From positions 60,334,239 to 60,398,238 of the forward strand of contig OU744723.1 of assembly GCA_916613615.1 (NCBI GenBank): a stretch of DNA of 64,000 nucleotides. Direction: 5' to 3'. Of the stretch, positions 34,902 through 44,644 are shown piece by piece. Position 1 is the stretch's first letter, and each line of letters begins with the position of its first letter. Position numbers and translations under genes: made by a program. The notes under the pieces are model-generated. The model did no database searches. It had not been told where the DNA came from and saw only the letters and a program-made list of their open reading frames with translations. The stretch is from Steromphala cineraria (taxonomy: Eukaryota > Mollusca > Gastropoda > Trochida > Trochidae).

Positions 34902-35207
34902 GTGTTAGTTTGTCGTGTGAAGGCTGCTCTACAAAGTAAAATTAAAACTGATTATAAGAGATCTTTGACCGAGCAATGTTTGTTATCATTTGCAAGTAAT
35001 AAAAGAAACAATCCACTTCAGCAGTTTTTGGTGTTGGTTCTGGACAAGAACATAACAAAGAGGGAGGAGGATGTTTTGGCAGCCCGGGATGGCATCATTC
35101 TGGTCACAGGAACAAAGAACTACAGCTTGGCACCTGCTAGATTAGTCACTGGCATCAACATTTCCACCATGATCATCGGCATCCCTCACAGTGCAGTCTG
35201 CAGGAAG
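34902..35207 (+). CDS. candidate coding exon, unknown protein
   Basis: The frame is open for about 100 codons to an AAG/GTGGGA donor (35208). Without splicing it would continue VGISS to a TAG at 35223. It contains KIKTDYKRSLTEQCLLSFAS, then QFLVLVLDKNITKREEDVLA, GIILVTGTKNYSLAPARLV and STMIIGIPHSAVCRK. The alternation of hydrophobic strands and charged helices looks like a folded alpha/beta domain, but I recognise no family. Possible acceptors end at 34901, 34908, 34922 or 35021; the one at 34908 matches the phase of the 27.6-kb exon. GC content is raised over the flanks. Confidence 0.48.
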
Positions 35208-35267
35208 GTGGGAATCAGTTCCTAGATGTCGCCCCTGATAAGAACCCCAACCCCCGCCCCAGTTCCT

Positions 35268-35548
35268 GTTCCATGTTAATTATACCCCTTGGTCGAGGGT
35301 ATGTAGTAATTCCATCACTTCTGTCCGTCCGAGGGCTTTTTTTGTCCGACCTATTTCAGAAAAAATATTCATCCGATTGTTTTCTAATTTTGTACATGTC
35401 TTCTATCCTTCATCAAATTTTGTTGATGTTTGGAGTTTTAAAAAATTTCAACATGTTGAACTACTCCACTAGGAAGGGTTTTGTGCTGGATTTCTTTAAA
35501 TTTTTTTTTAAAAATGTTTTGTACTTATCAGTAGTCATTTTCTAATAT
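35268..35548 (+). repeat. dispersed repeat with TATACCCC palindrome and GTCCGTCCGAGG
   Basis: It begins ATTATACCCCTTGGTCGAGG (a short inverted repeat, TACCCC/GGGTAT) and continues with CTGTCCGTCCGAGGGCTTTT. The palindrome-then-CCGT layout resembles the start of the element at 22848. The T-rich plus-strand frame across it is not convincing. Confidence 0.5.
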
Positions 35549-35885
35549 CTCTATTGAATATTTGATTATAACATTGAAATTATTAGGATATTTTCTAAAT
35601 GATTTTCTATTTCCCTATCGTGCAACCGTGGACACTCACTGTGGCTGAATAATCGGAGATGACCTTCGGGACTGACCAGACGTAAAAGAAGAAAACCGCG
35701 AGAGGATCGTGGAACTGGAACTTCATAGGGGAGATATCCTTGTAGCTGCCATTGATAGGTTTGTAGTTGCCTGCTTCATAGTTAGTACATTATATATAAC
35801 TAAGGCCAATAAGACCAGATGGGCTCATTACATTTGTCATAAAGAGCTGTCTGTCACATGAGTAAAACTTGGGTGTCATACTTGT
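35549..35885 (+). repeat. duplicated ~330-bp segment, copy A
   Basis: It matches 51962-52284 at roughly 93-97 percent by eye, including non-coding flanks. The sharpest conservation is around the exon-like core 35641-35800. Both copies are followed closely by HINE-like repeat sequence. Confidence 0.9.
35680..35758 (+). CDS. candidate 79-nt exon (copy A)
   Basis: An acceptor GGACTGACCAG ends at 35679 and a GTTTGT donor follows at 35759. The exon carries two leading bases, 25 codons and two trailing bases. It reads VKEENRERIVELELHRGDIL then VAAID, an amphipathic, coiled-coil-like helix. Joined to the phase-1 exon ending at 27636 the junction codon is GAC, giving a continuous ...ETALR-D-VKEENRERIVELE... 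helix. An alternative reading on the minus strand (GNYKPINGSYKDISPMKF...) is also open here, after TACTAAC and CAG. The function is unknown. Confidence 0.4.
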
Positions 35886-35937
35886 GTTTTTTTTAGTTTT
35901 GGTGGCCCTGTAGCCACTTTAAAATGACCGCTTTTTT

Positions 35938-36000
35938 AGCTCATCAGGTCTGAAAGACTCGATAGGCTTATGACATGGCATGGGGGTCAAATGCTGTGCA
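35938..36000 (+). mobile_element. HINE-like repeat, 5' fragment (copy 4)
   Basis: TTTTTTAGCTCATCAGGTCT is followed by GAAAGACTCGATAGGCTTAT, then family similarity stops near GGCATGGGGGTCAA. Confidence 0.7.
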
Positions 36001-36096
36001 AGAGACGTCTACAAGGGAAGTGAAAAATGATAAGGTTGGTCAGGGATGCACGATCAGGGGTATAATTGATCAACGCTCACTTTTATCTTACTTTTA

Positions 36097-36586
36097 AGCT
36101 CATCTGGCCTGTAGTGAGGATTATAAATTGTAGCTTTGGTGGCCCTGTGACCCCTAATAAGGGTCACAGGAGCCACGCCCTAAAAACCTATTTTCATCTT
36201 CCTCTCCAGAACCATGAGGCCTAGAAAGCCGAAACTTTGTGTACAGACTCCTTGAATAGTGAGGATTATAAATTGTAGCTTTGGTGGCCCTGTGACCCCT
36301 AATAAGGGTCACAGGGGCCCTGACCAAAAAACCTATTTTCATCTTCTTCTCTAGAACCTTAAGGCCAAGGATTATGAATTGTAGCTTTGGTGACCCTGTT
36401 GCCCCTAATAAAGGCAACAGGAACATCCTTCAAATCTATTTTCATCTTCTTCTCCTGAAGTATAAGGCCTAGAAAACTTAAACTTGTCGCCTGTGGCCTC
36501 TACAAAGGGGGAGTCACATTGGCCACACTCTACAGCATAATTGATGATGAAGCCTGATGAGCTACAGAGCCAATGGCTCTATTTTT
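36097..36586 (+). mobile_element. HINE-like dispersed repeat, copy 5
   Basis: AGCTCATCTGGCCTG opens the copy. Its 5' third is deleted, so TAGTGAGGATTATAAATTGT follows directly. Two core units contain GGTGGCCCTGTGACCCCTAA and CCTATTTTCATCTTC. It ends CCTGATGAGCTACAGAGCCA, with the hairpin AGAGCCAATGGCTCT at 36566-36580 and then ATTTTT. Confidence 0.85.
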
Positions 36587-36850
36587 ATCTTCTTCAGAAG
36601 CAAAGGCAAAGAAGGCTTACAACTTTTACAGTCTCATTAACTTACAGGAATTCAAATTTATTGATTTGGTGACCCTGAGCCCTTAATAGGACCTAAAGGG
36701 TGACACCATTAAACATATCCTATATTTCTCCAGAAGCCAAACAATGCCTGGAAAGTTGAAATCTTATGTGCATACTGCTTTGCTGATCAAAATTGCAATT
36801 TGTAGTTTTGTTTTGCTATCCTGTGAATTCTCATATGTTGACCATGTTAC
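36587..36850 (+). repeat. diverged HINE core fragment (copy 6)
   Basis: Weak copies of the core motifs (TCTTCAGAAGC, TTGGTGACCCTGAGCCC, TCTCCAGAAGCC) occur without either terminus. Confidence 0.5.
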
Positions 36851-36922
36851 TGTTTGTATAAGTAATAAGATAGCCTGAGCAACAGACATGATTTAACTGA
36901 ATGTAATTGTTTCATTGTGAAG

Positions 36923-37034
36923 CCAACTGGACAGCGGTCATCAACCAACAATCTGTCATAGAGAGAATCAAAGCCGTGTTTGCTTGAGGCAGTATCATGG
37001 TGATCATCGTATGGTGTTTATAGATTTGAGTTGA
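36923..37034 (+). CDS. candidate terminal exon
   Basis: An acceptor TTGTTTCATTGTGAAG ends at 36922. Read after a two-base carry-in from the exon ending at 35758, the frame gives QLDSGHQPTICHRENQSRVC... and stops at TGA 37032-37034. In another phase it gives NWTAVINQQSVIERIKAVFA and stops at TGA 36985-36987; that second peptide looks more protein-like but needs a one-base carry-in. I cannot decide between the frames or confirm the exon. Confidence 0.28.
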
Positions 37035-37380
37035 ATCTCTTCACAACCGATTGATAGTAAGTAAACACCTTTCGCTAGCTCATTTCAAACTTTATATATG
37101 AAACATTAATCATGTATATTGTTTAGTAGTGCCTGTTTAGATTTCAAACTTCTTGCTACATATATGTATGGCCCTTTCCTTGGTAACACAATTAGAATTA
37201 CTGTTCAGGACGAGAACTGTGTGGGCCGTATGATCGTACCAAGTCTATGTTAGACCAGGTTTTGGTCCAAACTATTTGTTTTGTTTTGTATTATGAAGAT
37301 CAAGTTTAGTAAACCAAACTTATGTACCAGGTTTGAAGATATTATCACAATTGGTTTTGACTCGATATCATTGCATTTTT
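37035..37380. other. no supported feature
   Basis: AT-rich and possibly 3' UTR of the candidate exon before it. No AATAAA was noticed. Confidence 0.3.
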
Positions 37381-38360
37381 AGCTCATCAGGTCTGAAAGA
37401 CCCGATGGGCTTATGGCATGGCATGGCGTCCGGCGTCCGTCCATCCGTAAACTTTTCACATTTTCGACTTCTTCTCCAGAACCAATGACTCTAGAGAGCT
37501 CAAATTTGATGTGGAGACTCCTTGGCAATTGGGGATTCTAAATTGTAGATTTCATGACCTCATGACCCCAAATGGGGTCACAGGGGTCAAAACCTATTTT
37601 CATCTTCTTCTCCAGTTCCAAAAGGTCTAGAGAGCTAAAAGGTTGTGTGTAGACTCCTTGGCCAATGGGGATTCTAAATTGTAGATTTCATGACCTCATG
37701 ACCCCAATTGGGGTCAGAGGGGTCAAAACCTTAAAAACCTATTTTCATCATCTTCTCAAGATCCAAAAGGTCGAGAGAGCTAAAAAGTTGTATGTAGACT
37801 CCTTGGCCAATGAGGATTCTAAATTTTAGGTTTGGTTACCCCTTGACCCCAATTGGGGTCACAGGGGTCAAAACCTTAAAAAACTATTTTACTCCATCTT
37901 CTCAAGTTCCAAAAGTTCTAGAGAGCTAAAAAGTTGTGTGTAGACTCCTTGGCCAATGAGGATTCTAAATTTTAGGTTTGGTTACCCCTTGACCCCAATT
38001 GGGGTCAAAGGGGTCAAAGCCTTAAAAACATATTTTACTCCTTCTTCTCCAGTTTCAAAAGGTCTAGAGAGCTGAAAAGTTGTGTGTAGACTCCTGGGCA
38101 AATGGGAATTCTAAATTTTAGGTTTGGTGACCCCATGACCCCAAATGGGGTCACAGGGGTCACAACCTTCAAAACCTATTTTCATCTTCTCGTCCAGTTC
38201 CAAATGGTCTAGAGAGCTAAAAAGTTGTGTGTAGACTCCTTGGCCAATGGGGATTCAAACTTGTAGATTTTGTGACCCAATGACCCTAAATGGGGTCACA
38301 GGGATCAAAACTTTTGTCCATCAAAAGTCTGATGAGCTACAGAGCCCATGGCTCTATTTT
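37381..38360 (+). mobile_element. HINE-like dispersed repeat, copy 7 (near full length)
   Basis: This is the best-preserved copy. ATTTTTAGCTCATC is at 37375-37388, followed by GGGCTTATGGCATGGCATGG and CCGTCC. About five tandem ~158-bp units follow (CTTCTTCTCCAGTTCCAAAA, GTGTGTAGACTCCTTGGCCA, GACCCCAATTGGGGTCA). It ends with GATGAGCT at 38331-38338, the hairpin AGAGCCCATGGCTCT at 38341-38355, and ATTTT. It has no coding capacity. Confidence 0.88.
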
Positions 38361-38389
38361 ATTCAATTTCTGTGCTGCCTTCATGAGAA

Positions 38390-38475
38390 ATGACCGCGAG
38401 GGCAATTGGAATAGGCCATGTGCAATCGAACTGTTTTTAACAACGAAGCAGTGCACAGTGATGAAACCACCATAA
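38390..38475 (+). CDS. weak candidate 3'-terminal coding exon
   Basis: After the pyrimidine-rich TTCAATTTCTGTGCTGCCTTC, the frame reads MRNDREGNWNRPCAIELFLT then TKQCTVMKPP and a TAA at 38473-38475. Two AATAAA signals follow within 300 bp, each before T/GT-rich sequence. The acceptor is unclear because several AG sites fit, and no upstream exon is assigned. Confidence 0.3.
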
Positions 38476-38691
38476 TATCATTTGAAAGTGAGTAGATAAA
38501 ACTAGGTATTCATCCTTGAGTTTATAATTTACTAAAATAATTCATAAGAAAGACAAGTGAGATATATTTTGTATCATTTCTATTACCTATGTTTTGTCAG
38601 TGAACTTGCATGTTGGCGGAGCTTAAGACCTGTAACAAAGAGTCAAAACTGTTGTGTTGCTGTCATTTTATTTATTTGGCATTTAATTTCA

Positions 38692-38758
38692 AATAAAGTT
38701 TTGTTTTTAAATCAAAAATTATCTTAAATTTCAGAAGATTGTATAAGAAATGAATAAA
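38692..38758 (+). terminator. two candidate polyadenylation signals
   Basis: AATAAA at 38692-38697 is followed by GTTTTGTTTTT. A second AATAAA at 38753-38758 is followed by GTTTAACTTT. Together with the stop at 38475 they suggest the 3' end of a plus-strand transcript. Confidence 0.4.
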
Positions 38759-38789
38759 GTTTAACTTTCAAACAGGTTATAACTTTGTA

Positions 38790-39199
38790 GAGATAACACT
38801 AGGGAATACTACACGAGGCCTCATTAGATACAAATTATACGAAACGAGTTTACTTCCCGCGGTATCTGACCGAGCTTAAAGAGGTCGCGTGGTATTTTAT
38901 TTATTACACACGGTTAGAATAGCCATATTTGTTAATAATCCTCATTTACGTGTATGGCATCAAGGAAACAATTCCGAAAAACCGGTTTCAATAACCAAAT
39001 GCGTAGTTATCAATGTTCGTGATGTGACCAGTCTATTGGCGCAGTCACTCATTTAAACATTCAAAGAATAAAAAAATGTTTCGAGTTTTGTTTAAATAAA
39101 CCAAAATAAAAATATTAATAAGGTTCAATTTATCAATGATGAGTTTTGATTGACAATTAATTAATGATTTGATATAGAAAGTGTAGAATGTAAACATTC
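38790..39199. other. unassigned sequence upstream of a probable gene start
   Basis: A modest CpG content (CCCGCGGTATC, GGTCGCGTGG) stands out from the AT-rich flanks near 38830-38890. No core promoter motif is clear. Confidence 0.3.
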
Positions 39200-39678
39200 A
39201 GACAGTCGAATCTGTCAACCCTCTTCTCTCGGTCAGCTCGAGTGAAGGTGTGACTGGGCTAGTGGATAAATTGGCTCTGTTGAAGTATTAAGCAACGGGT
39301 AGTGTGTTGGAAGATCTTTAAACACAAATTTTGAACTTTTCTTGGTACTTCAAATGAAACGATAGAATTGATATGTATGATTATTAAAACAATGATAGAA
39401 TCGATATGGAGGATTTTTTAAACGACGACATGATCGGAGAGTGACGGCGACCAGACATGTCATCGGGAAGGGCAAGGTCATCGCCTTGTGTAGTTTAAGC
39501 GTGTTTGGGGATTCCCAATTTTCCTGTGATGTGTTCCTGACTCAGTGACTGCATTTTAGAGTTGTAAATTCTCCGTGATTGTCACATTTGATAGAATTTG
39601 GCCTGGTCTATCCACAAGTTATCACTGACAATCCAATGTGTGCATGATGCCATGTCCGGGTGTTGTTACGGTTGTAAT
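39200..39678 (+). other. candidate 5' UTR exon
   Basis: The block has higher GC and ends at a strong donor GTAAGTAAT (39679). A second GTAAGTATG is 30 bp further on (39709), so two splice forms are possible. It contains a short upstream frame starting ATGGAGGATTTTTTAAACGA (MEDFLNDDMIGE, stop). It splices naturally to the exon at 41812, where the main start codon lies. The transcription start is not visible; the left boundary is approximate. Confidence 0.4.
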
Positions 39679-39799
39679 GTAAGTAATATTGTTAATGCAT
39701 TCGCTGATGTAAGTATGTAATCAACTCTCTTAAAGTATATAAAGCTGTAATCTTGAAGAAATGACATGTTTGTTATTAATTCCAAAAAAATTCCATTTT

Positions 39800-40300
39800 G
39801 GTTGACCCTAAATGAGGTCATTGGTTAACCAATCAAATCTATGGAATGCGAGGTCATGTAACATTCTTTCTGTCCGTCCCTCTTTCCGTCCGCTTGTCTG
39901 TCTGTCCGTCACAAAACTTTGTCTGGAGTATCTTCTAAACTTAAGTGATGATGAATTACTTTGTCAAGCACATATCTCTAGAAATATACATCTCAGCTCA
40001 ACCAAACTTTCTACTATTGTCTATCATGATCCCTAGATTTGTCTTTTGACAGTAAAACCTAGGATTTTTTTCTGTGATTTCCGTTGGAAACACGACTTAC
40101 ACAGTGAGTCAACAAAATACCTTTGTGGCGACCTCAAGTTTGAAATAAAGGGCAACCATTATCCTTAGATGTTCCCTTTTATGATAAAACCTATAAATCA
40201 ATTTAGTTTTTGTTTCAGTGGAACATGACTTACATTGAAATTCTTTGAAAAAAATGGGAAGCGGAGGTATACATGTGAGCTCTGATCTCTTCTTCACTTG
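39800..40300 (+). repeat. diverged dispersed repeat with CCGT/CTGT stretch
   Basis: TGTCCGTCCCTCTTTCCGTC near 39872 is followed by TATCATGATCCCTAGATTTG, GTTTCAGTGGAACATGACTT and a GGGAAGCGGAGGTATACATG end. Similar wording without the head is found at 53160-53420. It is probably within the intron between 39678 and 41812. Confidence 0.5.
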
Positions 40301-40619
40301 TTTCTGGAATCATTGCATCTGATCATGGCTCCACAATACAATTTGATTGATGAACCTACGTTATAACATATTAAAATATGAAAATCTCTGTGCAACATTA
40401 TTGAGATGTGTTCTATGTGTTTTTACAAAGTAATTGTCGACAGTCTTAAACCTTTGCTAAACTACCCCTGGACAGGTTTACATATTTCCACTTAAACCAG
40501 ATGGTATAGGCCAGGTTCAAGTGCGAACTTGCTTCGATAATACCAGATCAGTTAAAACCCACTTGTTAGACCAGGTTAAGGGCTAAACTACCTACAAACA
40601 ATCTACGATCATACGGCCC

Positions 40620-40851
40620 ATAGTTTTAACCTTCTTATATCCCGCAACAAGTTCATTGATCAAAATGGCACTGTCTGTCCGTCCATCTGTTCGTTACACT
40701 TTGTGTCCGGCTCATCAGTTTGTAGAATTGAAGAAACATGTAATAATGTGTCATGCGTAATAATTTTGAGAATGCTACATTAAATATTAGGATTTTGGAG
40801 AAAAAAAATGTAAATTAGTTTTACAAAACAGTTGCTGTCTGGCTGAGAACT
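40620..40851 (+). repeat. dispersed repeat interrupted by a SINE
   Basis: It has a CTGTCCGTCCATCTGTTCGT head, then TGTGTCCGGCTCATCAGTTT. A second similar block, CTGTCCGGCTCACAATTTCT, lies at 41417 and a third, CTGTCTGGTCCAAAACTTCT, at 41652. They form a ~235-bp repeat with TAATCATxACATTTTGATxA inside. The SINE at 40864-41191 interrupts it. Confidence 0.5.
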
Positions 40852-41203
40852 TCTAAACTAATCGCGGGTGGAATAGCGCAGTGGTTAGTGCCTTCAACTT
40901 CAGGTCGAGAGGTCTGTGGTTTGAATCCAGCCAGGGGCTCAGCAACTTAGTCAGGAGTAGAGAACTGTTCTACATGCAGTCAGGTTTGGGTGCAATGCTA
41001 CCCTGAATTTCAGCGCAGTACCCCCCCCTCCCCCCATGGTTCACCAGTATCAGCCTATGCTTGCAGGTTTCACTGCAATACATAGCCACAATAGGATCGC
41101 TGGCTTCCTCCCTGCTATTATACTAGCAGCCATGATATAAGTGAAATACTCTTGAAAGCGGCGATCTCACCTCATCTCACCTCACCTCACCTCTAAACTA
41201 ATC
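40852..41203 (+). mobile_element. tRNA-derived SINE with 12-bp target duplication
   Basis: The direct repeat TCTAAACTAATC flanks it at 40852-40863 and 41192-41203, direct evidence of retrotransposition. The head carries TAGCGCAGTGGTTAGTGCC (A box) and GTGGTTTGAATCC (B box). The body includes a C-rich run (41022-41035) and CACTGCAATACATAGC. The end, GTGAAATACTCTTGAAAGCG plus GCG, runs into a CTCAC/CTCAT pentamer tail. It may belong to the V-type/RUDI SINEs reported from molluscs; that is recalled, not tested. Confidence 0.9.
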
Positions 41204-41294
41204 ATCACATTTTGATTACATTTGATATAGAGATACATAATCATTAGAAGGTGTTTCATAATAATTATTTCAAAAATATTTTTGTAATATTTTA

Positions 41295-41298
<4 letters not shown>

Positions 41299-41326
<28 letters not shown>
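41299..41326 (+). repeat. poly-T tract (28 T)
   Basis: An uninterrupted T run within the ~235-bp repeat region, as could arise from a minus-strand poly-A tail. Confidence 0.9.
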
Positions 41327-41811
41327 GTTAGAAACTCCAAACAGAAAAAGGACATGTAAGAATAACACTTCCAGACATTTAACGGATTTCTGGTTAAAAT
41401 TGGGGGCTCTGGAGTCCTGTCCGGCTCACAATTTCTTACCTAATCATTACATTTTGATCAAATTTGACATTTAGATACTTAATGTACAATTGTTTTTCTT
41501 AAATTTCTCATATTTTGGTAAAAAATAATGACACCAACAATTGATTGCTGTTTTCAGATACAGACTGACATGAGGTGTGTCATGATTAACAATTTCGAAA
41601 TTATGTTTTAAAATCTGTATATTGGCAAAAAACATGAATGCAATGGAGTCCTGTCTGGTCCAAAACTTCTAAACAATGTCTCAAAGGTTGATCAAACTTG
41701 GTATTAAGATTCAGATTGAAATGAAGGTGTGAATGTTGTCGCATATTTTCCTTTATTGTCTTGATCTGTAAAATAAGTACATATTGTGTAGCTGCTTGAT
41801 ATTTTTTGCAG

Positions 41812-41970
41812 ATTTATTGAACAGCAATGAACACTCAACTGAACAATATGGACATTGAAGAATTTGAAGATCCAAACTGCGGATACTTGATGACCAGAAA
41901 CACTTTCCCTGCTGTCTGTCTGTCTGTCTGTCTGTCCAGAGGAGGCAGCAGTCCTCCTATGATAAGTCAG
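41812..41970 (+). CDS. coding exon with initiator ATG, unknown protein
   Basis: A good acceptor (GATATTTTTTGCAG) ends at 41811 and a consensus CAG/GTAAGT donor begins at 41971. An in-frame TGA (41818-41820) lies just before the ATG at 41827, which fixes the start. From it 48 codons run to the donor in phase 0. They begin MNTQLNNMDIEEFEDPNCGY and end GGSSPPMISQ: an acidic N-terminus, then a Cys/Ser stretch VCLSVCLS encoded by a (CTGT)n microsatellite. The preceding 5' UTR exon probably ends at 39678 or 39708. The next exon is not certain: the acceptors at 56856 and 58940 would add only a few codons before a stop. No domain is recognised. Confidence 0.6.
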
Positions 41971-42054
41971 GTAAGTTCTATTTCAATTCCAGCTACTAAC
42001 TTTCCTCAGCAAATTGATGTTAAAGATAGGTAGTTAGTCTCACTTATAAATATA

Positions 42055-43209
42055 AATATTTTAGTTTATGATGATGATATACCTACATGTAGGTTTGTGG
42101 GTTTGAATGTCTTTACTAGAAATATATAAGCAAAGATTTTAGTTAATGATGATGATATACCTACATGTAAGTTTGTGGGTTTGAATGTCTTTACTAGAAA
42201 TATATAAGCAAAGATTTTAGTTTATGATGATGATATACCTACATATAAGTTTGTGGGTTTGAATGTCTTTACTTAAAATATATTAGCAAATATTTAAATT
42301 TATGATGATGTACCTACATGTAAGTTTGTGGGTTTGAATGTCTTTACTGGAAATATACAAGTTAAGATTTGAGCTTATGATGATATACCTACATGTAAGT
42401 TTGTATGTTTGAATTTTTTTACTGGAAATAAGTAAGCAAAGATTCAAGTTCATGATGATGATATACCTACATGTAAGTTTGTGGGTTTGAATATTTTTAC
42501 TAGAAATATACTAGTTATGATTTTAATTTATGATGATGATATACCTACATGTAAGTTTGTGGGTTTGAATTTTTGGACTGGACATATATTAGAAAAGATT
42601 TAAGTTCATGATGATGATATACCTACATGTCAGTTTGTGGGTTTGAATTTCTTTAAAAGAAATATATAAACAAAGATTTTAATTCAAGATGATGATATAC
42701 CTACATGTAAGTTTGTGGGTTTGAATGTCTTTACTAGAAATATATAAGCAAATATTTCAGTTCATGATGATGATATACCTACATGTAAGTTTGAGGGTTT
42801 GAATGTCTTTACTAGACATAATTAGAAGCAAATATTTTAGTTCATGATGATGATATACCTACATGTAAGTTTGTGGGTTTGAATGTCTTTTCTAGAAACA
42901 TATAAGAACAGATATTAGTTCATGATGATGATATACCTACATGTAAGTTTGTGGGTTTGAATGTCTTTACTAGACATATATAAGCAAAGATTTTAGTTAA
43001 TGATGATGATATACCTACATGTAAGTTTGTGGGTTTGAATGTCTTTACTAGAAATATATTAGCAAAGATTTTAGTTTATGATGATGATATTCCTACATGT
43101 AAGTTTGTGGGTTTGAATGTCTTTACTAGAAATATATATATAAGCAAATATTTTAGTTCATGATGATGATATACCTACATGTAACTTTGTGGGTTTGAAT
43201 GTCTTTGCT
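42055..43209 (+). repeat. ~84-bp tandem array, left part
   Basis: Units contain GATGATGATATACCTACATG, TAAGTTTGTGGGTTTGAATG, TCTTTACTAGAAATATATAA and AGCAAAGATTTTAGTT. About 14 copies occur before the array is broken by an inserted element. It begins 85 bp after the donor at 41971, so it is probably intronic. Confidence 0.95.
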
Positions 43210-44020
43210 CAATCTAAATGAATTTAGATCAACAGATTTTTATTTTGTCATACTGTTGATCTAAGATTGACCCGTGTGCGAGGTCGTCCCGGTGACCTTT
43301 CGTATGCAAATAAGGAATTCGCGATTTGATCAATCAAATTCGATGTCACAAACGGTTTATAGTCGCTCCCTGGAGGTGTGGGCAGAAAAAAAATATAGTA
43401 ACGTATGTCCTGTTCTCAATAACAGTGTGCATTTTGAAAAATAACCTTGCTTTTGATACTGATAAGAAAGATATCAGTATGTTGATTTTATTTTGGTTGT
43501 TTGAAAAAGTTTTAGTTTTTTGAGTGACAAAAAAAGCACTATTTTTTAATTATTTTGATGGAAATGAAGGAATTAGTGCAAACGAGTTTGATTGAAAAAA
43601 GAGTTACCTCCCCTTGAATGATGATTTTTGTAAATATTGACAGTTATTATGTTCTAACTTTGTGATTATTATTCGCCACGTTAGTATCTGTGCGATGTGC
43701 AATCATCATTTGTCATTGACAACTAGCAAATAAGCTTAATCATTTTAAAAGAAAAAAAATAATCTATTAATACATCCAAGCAATCGGATAATTCATCGAA
43801 ATGGTCGCTCTGCTCCGCTCCGAATGACATAGCTCCGAACACCGTCCATTTCAAAAGATGTGCTGCTGAGTTTTTCGAACTTCCAGCGAGCTAGGGCAAC
43901 TTTTCTGATTGGCCGAGCGGCTGATTTCAGAGGTCAGCGGGATGACCCGCCTTACGGGCCAATCTTAGATCAACAGCATGACCAAATATAAAACCTGTTG
44001 ATCTAAATTTATTTAGATTG
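43210..44020. mobile_element. 811-bp inverted-repeat element with 9-bp target duplication
   Basis: GTCTTTGCT is duplicated at 43201-43209 and 44021-44029, exactly flanking ends CAATCTAAAT...ATTTAGATTG. The terminal inverted repeats are about 66 bp (43210-43275 and 43955-44020) with only a handful of differences. Each TIR is itself partly palindromic (TTAGATCAACAG...CTGTTGATCTAA). A 9-bp duplication with long TIRs is typical of Mutator-like elements; that assignment is inferred. The 680-bp interior has no long frame and no transposase motif, so the copy is non-autonomous. Confidence 0.92.
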
Positions 44021-44290
44021 GTCTTTGCTAGAAATATATTAGCAAAGATTTTAGTTTATGATGATGATATACCTTGTAAGTTTGTGGGTTTGAATTTGTT
44101 TAGTAGATATATATTAGTTAATATTTTAGTTTATGATGATGATGTACCTACATGCAAGTTTGTGGTTTTTAATTACTTTAGTATAAACATATAAGAACAG
44201 ATATTAGTTCATGATGAAAATGTACTTACATGTTAATTTGTGGATTTACTGCATCTTTTAAATGACATAGGTATTAAATTAAATTAATTA
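44021..44290 (+). repeat. ~84-bp tandem array, right part
   Basis: The array resumes after the insertion, with three increasingly diverged units. The sequence from 44291 to 44640 has one more weak unit (near 44380) and nothing else. Confidence 0.85.
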
Positions 44291-44644
44291 GATATACCAT
44301 CATTTACATACAGATACTCGTCAGATAGCATTGTTGATTTTTATTATTTCATTGAATTGTATACATTTACAATTTAGGTCATAATGATGTATCTACACGT
44401 AAATCTGTGGGTGTAATGCATTTTCAGAAAGATATGTTTATTCAGGAAAATGATGAAAAGCTGGAATGAAAAGCAATTCATATGGAGATGTTATCGACTA
44501 TGTACCTATATCATTATTAATGCCTTTTGGTGCTCAATGGTCTCTGAGTGCCGACTATCTGTCCAAGACCTTTATTGACAAAACTGGCTCCTTGAACAGA
44601 TAGGTTCAAGGTACTTGACTTAAAGACTTCAAGCAACACATTTC

